This document shows, piece after piece, positions 58,506 to 64,000 of a stretch of 64,000 bases of DNA; positions within the stretch are counted from its first letter, which is position 1; every line of letters starts with the position of its first letter. The notes below the pieces were generated by a model. It saw only the letters and a program-made list of their open reading frames with translations. It was not told the DNA's origin and ran no database searches. The stretch is from Salinicola lusitanus (lineage in GTDB: Bacteria > Pseudomonadota > Gammaproteobacteria > Pseudomonadales > Halomonadaceae), in the NCBI RefSeq assembly GCF_003206045.1, contig NZ_PZJM01000004.1, positions 1-64,000 on the forward strand, in the 5' to 3' direction. The position numbers and the translations under genes were made by a program.

Positions 58506-59855
58506 TCAATGTCGCTGAGGGGAAGCCAGCTCGCCGCGCAGCGAGTTGGGCAGTGCTTCGGTAATGGTGACATCGACGAAGTAGCCGATCAGCGAGGTCG
58601 GATCCTCGGCCCGGAAATTGACGACGCGGTTGTTCTCGGTCCGTCCCGACAGTTGCCCGGGGTCCTTGGGCGAGAAGCCGGTCACCAGAATCCGCTCGCG
58701 GTTGCCGACCATGCGCCGGCTGATCTGCTGGGTCTGCTGGTTGAGCCGGTCTTGCAGGATCGCCAGGCGCTGCTTCTTGGTCTCCTGCGTCGTCTCGTCC
58801 GGCAGGCTGGAGGCGGGCGTACCGGGACGTTTCGAGTAGATGAAGCTGAACGACGCATCGAAGCCGATCCGATGGATCAGGTCCATGGTGTCCTCGAAGT
58901 CGGCGTCGGTCTCGCCGGGGAAGCCGATGATGAAGTCCGAGGAGAAGCTGATGTCCGGGCGCAGGGCGCGAATGCGCTCGAGCTTGTCGATGTACATGTC
59001 TCGGCCGTGCCCGCGCTTCATCGCGGCCAGGATACGATCCGAGCCCGACTGCACCGGCAGATGGAGGTGGCTGACCAGCTCCGGGATCTCGCCGTAGGCC
59101 TCGATCAGGCTGTCGGAGAATTCGACCGGGTGCGAGGTGGTGAAGCGGATGCGGTCGATACCGTCCACCGCCGCCACGCAGGCGATCAGTTCCGCCAGAT
59201 CGATCTCGTCGCCACTCGCGTCGAGTCCGCGGTAGGCATTGACGTTCTGGCCCAGCAGGTTGATTTCGCGAACGCCCTGGTCGGCGAGATGCACGACCTC
59301 TTCCATCACCGACTCGAAGGGGCGCGAGACCTCTTCGCCCCGGGTGTAGGGGACGACGCAGAAGGTGCAGTACTTGGAGCAGCCTTCCATGATCGAGACG
59401 AAGGCGGTGGCGCCGTCGGATTTCGGCTTGGGCAGGTGGTCGAACTTCTCGATCTCGGGGAAGGTGACGTCCACCGTCTGGATCGGCGTCGCGCTCTTGC
59501 TGCGCGCGTCGAGCATCGTCGGCAGCCGGTGCAGGGTCTGGGGGCCGAACACCATGTCGACATGCGGTGCGCGCTTGCGGATGTTCTCGCCTTCCTGGCT
59601 GGCCACGCAGCCACCCACGCCGATGACCAGGTCCGGATTCGCGGCCTTCAGCTTTTTCCAGCGCCCGAGCTGGTGAAACACCTTCTCCTGGGCCTTTTCG
59701 CGAATCGAACAGGTGTTGAGCAGGATGACGTCGGCCTCGCCCTCCTTGTCGGTGAGTTCCAGACGATGAGATTCGCCGAGCAGGTCCGCGATCCGGGCGG
59801 AGTCGTACTCGTTCATCTGACAGCCGTGGGTCTTGATGAACAGCTTCTTCGTCAT
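58506..59855 (-). CDS. miaB: tRNA-2-methylthio-N6-dimethylallyladenosine synthase MiaB
   Basis: A 449-residue radical-SAM methylthiotransferase acting on i6A37 of tRNAs. The N-terminal cluster cysteines lie in [24 protein letters not shown] and [11 protein letters not shown]; the radical SAM motif is CSKYCTFC; a TRAM domain ends the protein. The ATG at 59855 ([11 protein letters not shown]) matches the family start; another ATG seven codons upstream (59876) is possible, and the longer open frame is not family-like. It is divergent from the DUF1820 gene. Confidence 0.95.
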   Translation of the reverse strand: MTKKLFIKTHGCQMNEYDSARIADLLGESHRLELTDKEGEADVILLNTCSIREKAQEKVFHQLGRWKKLKAANPDLVIGVGGCVASQEGENIRKRAPHVDMVFGPQTLHRLPTMLDARSKSATPIQTVDVTFPEIEKFDHLPKPKSDGATAFVSIMEGCSKYCTFCVVPYTRGEEVSRPFESVMEEVVHLADQGVREINLLGQNVNAYRGLDASGDEIDLAELIACVAAVDGIDRIRFTTSHPVEFSDSLIEAYGEIPELVSHLHLPVQSGSDRILAAMKRGHGRDMYIDKLERIRALRPDISFSSDFIIGFPGETDADFEDTMDLIHRIGFDASFSFIYSKRPGTPASSLPDETTQETKKQRLAILQDRLNQQTQQISRRMVGNRERILVTGFSPKDPGQLSGRTENNRVVNFRAEDPTSLIGYFVDVTITEALPNSLRGELASPQRH

Positions 59856-60124
59856 AGGTTGCGTTGCTGCGGCCATGCGCGCGTCACCGATGCCCCGTGG
59901 AGGATGAGAAAAATAAGTCGCCGGAACCGGCTGCCGGCGTGGAGTCGCTGCCGGGCCGTGCTTCCTCGAGAACGCGGCATTATACGGGCGATGGAGCGAT
60001 ACAGCCAACCCGTGTCGCTCGCATGGTGTAGCGGCTGTGGTACCCTTGCGCCTATTTGCGACGCCATGGTCCGGGAACGAATGCTCGTGAGCGTGGCCGA
60101 TGTTATCGAGAGAGCCGTTCGTCT

Positions 60125-60454
60125 ATGCCCAGCAAGCCGATCTATCGGGTAGTGTTTCACAATCAGGGTGAGGTGTGGGAACTCTACGCCAGGGAGATCT
60201 TCCAAAGCGATCTGTGGGGATTCATCGAGGTCGAGTCTTTCGTGTTCGAGGATCAGTCCAAGGTAGTGGTCGATCCCGGCGCGGAAAAACTGCGCCGAAC
60301 CTTCGATGGCGTCAATCGCAGCTACATACCCTACAGTGCGATCGTGCGTATCGACGAGGTGGAGCGAGGAGGCGTGGCCAAGGCGGTCAAGGCCGAAGGC
60401 AACGTGACCGAGTTTCCCCGGCCCATGGCCTGGCCGCCCAGGGACGATGGTTGA
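60125..60454 (+). CDS. DUF1820 family protein
   Basis: A 109-residue small protein conserved in gammaproteobacteria, with the family pattern YRVVFHNQGEVWELYAREI, FVFEDQSKVVVDPGAEKLRRTF and RSYIPYSAIVRIDEVE. It looks like a compact beta-rich fold. The start at 60125 is chosen from family length; GAGAG lies further upstream than usual. It often neighbours miaB in related genomes (recalled), but no function is established. Confidence 0.85.
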   Translation: MPSKPIYRVVFHNQGEVWELYAREIFQSDLWGFIEVESFVFEDQSKVVVDPGAEKLRRTFDGVNRSYIPYSAIVRIDEVERGGVAKAVKAEGNVTEFPRPMAWPPRDDG

Positions 60455-60559
60455 GACGGCAACTCGAAACCTCATGAATTGGTTAGTTTTTCATCAGTTT
60501 GTCGCGAATGCCGGGGTAGCCGGCGAATGGCGCCACTGTTACGCAAGTTGTCCAAATGG

Positions 60560-60582
60560 TTATCCACAGAAAGTGTGGATGA
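60560..60582. promoter_or_regulatory. Inverted DnaA-box pair
   Basis: TTATCCACA (60560-60568) is a perfect DnaA box. TGTGGATGA (60574-60582), five bases on, is its inverted near-copy with one mismatch. Together they form a 7-bp hairpin in the 239-base gap between the DUF1820 and SH3-protein genes. Possible DnaA regulation of the SH3 gene. Confidence 0.45.
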
Positions 60583-60693
60583 CTGAATCACCGCCCTCGC
60601 AGGACGCGAGGTGTGGTCTCATCGTCGCCCGATTCATCGTTGCGTGAAGAGATGCCCAACCGTTATCGATTAGCCACTTAAGATCACGACGAT

Positions 60694-61311
60694 ATGTTGA
60701 AAATCCGAAATCTAGTCATGGGCTGTGCCTTGAGCGCCGCCCTGTTCTCCGCTTCCGCCATGGCGCAGGATGGCCATTGGGTCAGCGATTCCCTGACCAC
60801 TTTCGTGCGCAGCGGCCCGACCGACGGCTATCGTATCGTCGGGACGCTCACCAGTGGCGATCCCGTGACGGTGCTGCAGACCCAGGGGGACTACACCCAG
60901 GTCCGCGGGCCGGATGGCGACGAGGTGTGGGTACAGTCCCAGTTCATCCAGGATCAGCCCAGCGCCCAGCAGCAACTGCCGGCGCTGCAGAAGAAGGTCG
61001 ATCAGTTGACCACGCGTCTCGACGGCATCGACGACGAGTGGAACCAGCGGGTCGCCGATATGCGCAACGACCTGAAGGACCGCCAGGCGCAGGTCGATGA
61101 GCTTCAGGCTACCAACAACCAGCTCAACCAGGCCTACTCCCAGGCGGAAAGCAAGATGCGCGAGATGCAGGCGCGTCTGGATACCCAGGAGGAGGATCTG
61201 CTGATGCGCTACTTCATGTACGGTGGCGGTGTCGCCGGGGCGGGCCTGATTCTGGGGTTGATCGTCCCGCATCTGCCGCGCCGCCGTCGCAAGCGCGACC
61301 GCTGGTTCTGA
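60694..61311 (+). CDS. SH3 domain membrane protein (TIGR04211/YgiM type)
   Basis: A 205-residue envelope protein. A signal peptide ends at SAMA-Q25. An SH3b domain spans about residues 27-90 (TTFVRSGPTDGYRIVGTLTSGDPVTVL, DEVWVQSQFI). A coiled coil follows (about 95-170), and a C-terminal membrane helix (GGGVAGAGLILGLIVPHL) ends in a basic RRRRKRDRWF tail. This is the YgiM/TIGR04211 architecture; it is probably anchored in the inner membrane with SH3 in the periplasm. Role in cell-wall contact is inferred. Confidence 0.88.
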   Translation: MLKIRNLVMGCALSAALFSASAMAQDGHWVSDSLTTFVRSGPTDGYRIVGTLTSGDPVTVLQTQGDYTQVRGPDGDEVWVQSQFIQDQPSAQQQLPALQKKVDQLTTRLDGIDDEWNQRVADMRNDLKDRQAQVDELQATNNQLNQAYSQAESKMREMQARLDTQEEDLLMRYFMYGGGVAGAGLILGLIVPHLPRRRRKRDRWF

Positions 61312-61330
61312 GTTTCCGAAGGGGAACGGC

Positions 61331-62017
61331 ATGAGCGGGGCGGACTGGCTGGAGCGCTGGCGCCAGGGACGCATCGGATTCCATCTCCAGGCGCCGCACC
61401 CGGCACTGGAGGGGTTCTGGGGTCGGCTCGAGTTGCGTGCCGGCGCCAAGGTGCTGGTGCCGCTGTGCGGCAAGAGTCAGGACATGCGCTGGCTGGTCGA
61501 GCGCGGCTATCCGGTGCTGGGAATCGAGCTGTCGCCGCTGGCCATCGAACAGTTCGTGGCGGAAGAGCCGTGCAGCGCGGGGAAGAGGCGGACGGCGCTA
61601 CGCTATCGCCAATCCGGCTTCGAGTGTACCCGCCTGGGGCGTATCGAGCTGTGGTGTGGCGATTTCTTCCATTTCCAGGTGGAGCAGGCCGCCGAGCTCG
61701 CCGGTTTCTACGACCGGGCCGCGCTGATCGCGCTGCCACCCGCCACGCGTCAACGCTACGCGCACCATCTGGCGCAGCTGTTGCTGCCAGGCACGCGCGG
61801 GCTGCTGATCACCCTGACCCATGACGATCCCGACCGCGGCCCGCCATTCAGCGTGACCCACGCCGAGGTCGAGGCGTTGATGGCGCCGAACTTCGAGTTG
61901 GTGCTCTGCGATGTCGCCACCGCCGCCGATGGTCTGGTCGAGAGCGTCTGGCAACTGACCCGACGCGGCCCTGTCCGTCAGGCGCATTCCAACCGCTCCC
62001 GCGACGAACACCCGTAA
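61331..62017 (+). CDS. tpm: Thiopurine S-methyltransferase
   Basis: A 228-residue SAM-dependent methyltransferase of the TPMT family. The start WLERWRQGRIGFHLQAPHPAL and SAM loop VLVPLCGKSQDMRWLVERGYPVLGIELS are diagnostic, as is CGDFFHF and DRAALIALPPATRQRYAHHL. Bacterial TPMTs methylate thiopurines and inorganic tellurite or selenium compounds. It lies 19 bases after the SH3 gene and may be co-transcribed. Confidence 0.93.
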   Translation: MSGADWLERWRQGRIGFHLQAPHPALEGFWGRLELRAGAKVLVPLCGKSQDMRWLVERGYPVLGIELSPLAIEQFVAEEPCSAGKRRTALRYRQSGFECTRLGRIELWCGDFFHFQVEQAAELAGFYDRAALIALPPATRQRYAHHLAQLLLPGTRGLLITLTHDDPDRGPPFSVTHAEVEALMAPNFELVLCDVATAADGLVESVWQLTRRGPVRQAHSNRSRDEHP

Positions 62018-62062
62018 ACGACGAACCGCCTGCCACGTTACCGTGACAGGCGGTTCGTCGTT
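62017..62062. terminator. Long hairpin terminator between tpm and the YajG-like gene
   Basis: Arms 62017-62032 and 62047-62062 form a perfect 16-bp stem, extended by an inner CACG/CGTG stem with one mismatch. It separates convergent genes and starts at the tpm stop codon. No long T-run. Confidence 0.8.
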
Positions 62063-62095
62063 CCGGCCGCCGCTGAGGCGCTCTCCCGGGGAGGG

Positions 62096-62689
62096 TCAGC
62101 GGGCCAACAGGTTGGCCAGCTGCTGGTCGCGGAACGTCCGGTCCAGGGCATTGCTCAACAGCTCGCTGACCATGCGATTGTTGGTATCCCAGTCCGGCTT
62201 GAGCGCGTAGCTCTGTGAGCGCTTGGCGGTGTAGCGACCGGTGTAGGTGTTGCCACCGTTATCGACTTCCGCCTGGATGATCGCCTGCAACTGGGAGGCG
62301 CCCAGCAGCGGCTGCTCGGCAGTGCCGCGAGCGTAATTCAGCTCCGACAGGGTCAGTGTCAGGGCGGGGCCGCCGCTGTTCTGGCTGGTCGGATTGAATC
62401 CCATGCTGCGCAGGGCGTTCTCGGCCTGAGCGCGAATCTTGGGAATCACGTCGTGGGCTTCGACGGTGATCGTCGAGGTCGCCGAGGCCGTTCCCGAACG
62501 GGTGCCGATGACGCTACTGTCTCGTCCGTCGACCACTTCCAGGGCGACCGACTGCCCGTTGCCGGTATGCGGGAAGTCTCCGCTCACCTTGGGATTCACG
62601 GACAGGATCTGGGGACTCTGCGCGCACGCCGTCAGCAGGCCGAGCAACAGCATGGTGGCCGTGCACTTGAGTGCAAACCATTGACGCAT
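62096..62689 (-). CDS. YajG-like lipoprotein
   Basis: A 197-residue lipoprotein. The signal ends in lipobox LLTAC (Cys22), followed by AQSPQILSVNPKVSG, then a YajG-like domain with VDGRDSSVIGTRSGT, DVIPKIRAQAENALRSMGF and LTLSELNY. Likely in the outer membrane. It is monocistronic, ending near the hairpin shared with tpm. E. coli YajG has no defined role; upregulation near AmpG is known there but ampG is not in this window. Confidence 0.85.
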   Translation of the reverse strand: MRQWFALKCTATMLLLGLLTACAQSPQILSVNPKVSGDFPHTGNGQSVALEVVDGRDSSVIGTRSGTASATSTITVEAHDVIPKIRAQAENALRSMGFNPTSQNSGGPALTLTLSELNYARGTAEQPLLGASQLQAIIQAEVDNGGNTYTGRYTAKRSQSYALKPDWDTNNRMVSELLSNALDRTFRDQQLANLLAR

Positions 62690-62791
62690 AACGGTGAACC
62701 TCTCGAATCATGGGAACGGACAGGCCCATTATAGACACCGCTCGTCCGTTTCCGGAACGCCAGTGGACGCATCTCGGCTCGCCGGTCCGAT

Positions 62792-63877
62792 TCAGGAAGT
62801 CGCCAGCGGTGCCAGGGTCTGCGGTCGTGGCGTATCGAAGCGATGCAGGCGGCTGGGCTGGGCGAAAAGGCGTTTGCCTCGTTTCACGTCCAGGCGCTCG
62901 AACTCGGCGTGACTAATGGTGGCCAGCCAGGGTTCGCCGAGCCAGTCGGCCTCCAGCTCAAGACGGACTTCCGCGCCGACCGGAACGACAGCCGTGACGC
63001 TGACCGGAAGGTGCGCGCAGGCATCGGGCTGCTCTCCCAGCCGGATCTCGTGAGGTCGGAGCAGCAGTTCCTGGCGGCCATTCTCGACGCCGGGTACCGC
63101 AACGCGAGCGTCGCCGCAGGTCAGGACTTCGGCTTCGACATCGCCTTCGAGCCGGTTGACGTCGCCCAGGAACTCGAACACGAACTGGTTGGCGGGGTGG
63201 CGATAGAGGGTATCCGGCGTGGCGATCTGCTCGACCCGACCGTTGCTCATCACCACCACCCGATCCGACAGCTCCAGCGCCTCTTCCTGATCGTGGGTCA
63301 CGAACAGGCTGGTGAAGTGGAGTTCTTCATGGAGGTGACGCAGCCAACGGCGTAGCTCCTGGCGGACCTTGGCGTCCAGTGCGCCAAAGGGTTCGTCGAG
63401 CAGCAGCACGTCGGGTTTCAGCGCCAGGGCGCGGGCCAGCGAGACGCGCTGTTGCTGGCCGCCGGAAAGCTGCGCCGGGAAGCGCCGGGCGAAGTCCTGC
63501 AGCCGGACCATTTCCAGCAGCTGCATGACCCGGCTACGGATCTCGCCGCTGGAGGGGCGCCGGGATCGCGGCATGGCGGTGAGACCGAAGGCGACGTTGT
63601 CGAATACGGTCATGTGGCGAAACAGCGCATAGTGCTGAAAGACGAAGCCGATGCGCCGGTCGCGCACGTGAACCCGAGTCACGTCACGGTCGCCGAAGTG
63701 GATCGAGCCGCCGTCGGCCTGTTCCAGGCCGGCGACGATGCGCAGCAGCGTGGTCTTGCCGGAACCGGAGGGGCCGAGCAGCCCGATCAACTCGCCATCG
63801 TGGATGTCGAGATCGATGGGTTCCAGGGCGCGGGTTTGCCCGTAGCGCTTGTCGATCTGTGAGATGCGAATACTCAT
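62792..63877 (-). CDS. cysA: Sulfate/thiosulfate ABC transporter ATPase CysA
   Basis: A 361-residue importer ATPase. Walker A is [11 protein letters not shown] near residue 35, the Q-loop [14 protein letters not shown], signature QLSGGQQQR, Walker [13 protein letters not shown] and a regulatory C-terminal domain (after about 240) with [10 protein letters not shown], as in CysA. Compared with some CysA proteins the central sequence [12 protein letters not shown]-like region [10 protein letters not shown] is typical. GGGAGA precedes the ATG at 63877. It overlaps cysW by four bases, supporting the assignment. Confidence 0.93.
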   Translation of the reverse strand: MSIRISQIDKRYGQTRALEPIDLDIHDGELIGLLGPSGSGKTTLLRIVAGLEQADGGSIHFGDRDVTRVHVRDRRIGFVFQHYALFRHMTVFDNVAFGLTAMPRSRRPSSGEIRSRVMQLLEMVRLQDFARRFPAQLSGGQQQRVSLARALALKPDVLLLDEPFGALDAKVRQELRRWLRHLHEELHFTSLFVTHDQEEALELSDRVVVMSNGRVEQIATPDTLYRHPANQFVFEFLGDVNRLEGDVEAEVLTCGDARVAVPGVENGRQELLLRPHEIRLGEQPDACAHLPVSVTAVVPVGAEVRLELEADWLGEPWLATISHAEFERLDVKRGKRLFAQPSRLHRFDTPRPQTLAPLATS

Positions 63878-64000
63878 GTCGCGGTCTCCCGGCGCGCGGC
63901 GCGCCATTCGAGTGCGGCCTTGGCGGCCAGCGTCAGTAGTGCCAGCAATGCCAGCAGCGATGCGCTGGTGAAGGCACCGACGGTGTTGTAATCCTGGTAG
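63874..64000 (-). CDS. cysW: Sulfate ABC transporter permease CysW (3' end, partial)
   Basis: The window edge contains the last 41 codons of a permease ending in the cysA start (ATGA overlap). The translated end, with [22 protein letters not shown] and a final membrane helix before a basic tail, matches the CysW C-terminus. The rest lies outside the window. Confidence 0.85.
   Translation of the reverse strand, partial: YQDYNTVGAFTSASLLALLALLTLAAKAALEWRAARRETAT

Noticed and set aside
60001-60060. tRNA-like stretch TGGTGTAGCGGCTGTGG
   Set aside because: No cloverleaf could be closed around it and no TTCGAATC-type arm follows at the right distance.

Overview
The window looks like a chromosomal segment of a GC-rich, moderately halophilic gammaproteobacterium, most likely of the Halomonadaceae (Halomonas/Salinicola/Kushneria type). 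This rests on high-GC coding sequence, the order miaB-phoH-ybeY-corC-lnt and leuS-lptE-holA, a FadB/FadA pair, an EF-P hydroxylase gene, and an osmolyte-type (OpuC/OsmU) ABC importer. The exact genus is inference. No rRNA, tRNA, insertion sequence, prophage or CRISPR array was recognised.

Layout. (1) 0-14.5 kb is housekeeping: rlmM-tusA, a MATE pump, EF-P hydroxylase epmC, tatD with a degenerate exonuclease-like partner, the ABC-F ATPase uup, a universal stress protein, a SlyA-type regulator, a DUF5924 membrane protein and the fadBA beta-oxidation operon. (2) 14.5-18.7 kb holds an LD-carboxypeptidase, then a LysR regulator divergent from a BesD/HalD-like Fe(II)/2-oxoglutarate oxygenase and an M24-fold enzyme resembling the DMSP lyase DddP. 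(3) 18.8-31.5 kb is accessory metabolism: a GGDEF/EAL protein, a MAPEG protein, an MmgE/PrpD enzyme, two paralogous nitrilase-superfamily hydrolases, a complete OpuC-type importer, a CocE/NonD esterase and a second, orphan substrate-binding protein. (4) 31.6-44.3 kb is a type I secretion operon (TolC-like, HlyD-like and PrtD-like) divergent, across an AT-rich leader, from a 2,489-residue protein built of carbohydrate-binding-like modules around a glucose/sorbosone-dehydrogenase-like propeller. (5) 44.4-64 kb is mostly core again: holA, lptE, leuS, a YbeL-like zinc ribbon, a secreted alpha/beta hydrolase, an MHS transporter with a DUF1338 (HglS-type) oxygenase, lnt, corC, ybeY, phoH, miaB, DUF1820, an SH3 membrane protein, tpm, a YajG-like lipoprotein, and cysA with the 3' end of cysW.

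Most interesting points. First, one osmolyte-type transporter appears to have two receptors, each followed by its own hydrolase: receptor 1 by a nitrilase and MmgE/PrpD, receptor 2 by a CocE esterase. Receptor 2 has lost two residues that contact the betaine carboxylate in ProX, so it may bind a ligand without a carboxylate, such as a choline ester. Second, the LysR/oxygenase/DddP-like unit keeps all metal ligands of DddP, but the position of its catalytic Asp is Gly. Third, the giant protein lacks both a Sec signal and RTX repeats yet sits next to a dedicated type I exporter.

Comparisons with named proteins (ProX, DddP, BesD, HglS) rely on recalled family knowledge, not on database searches.
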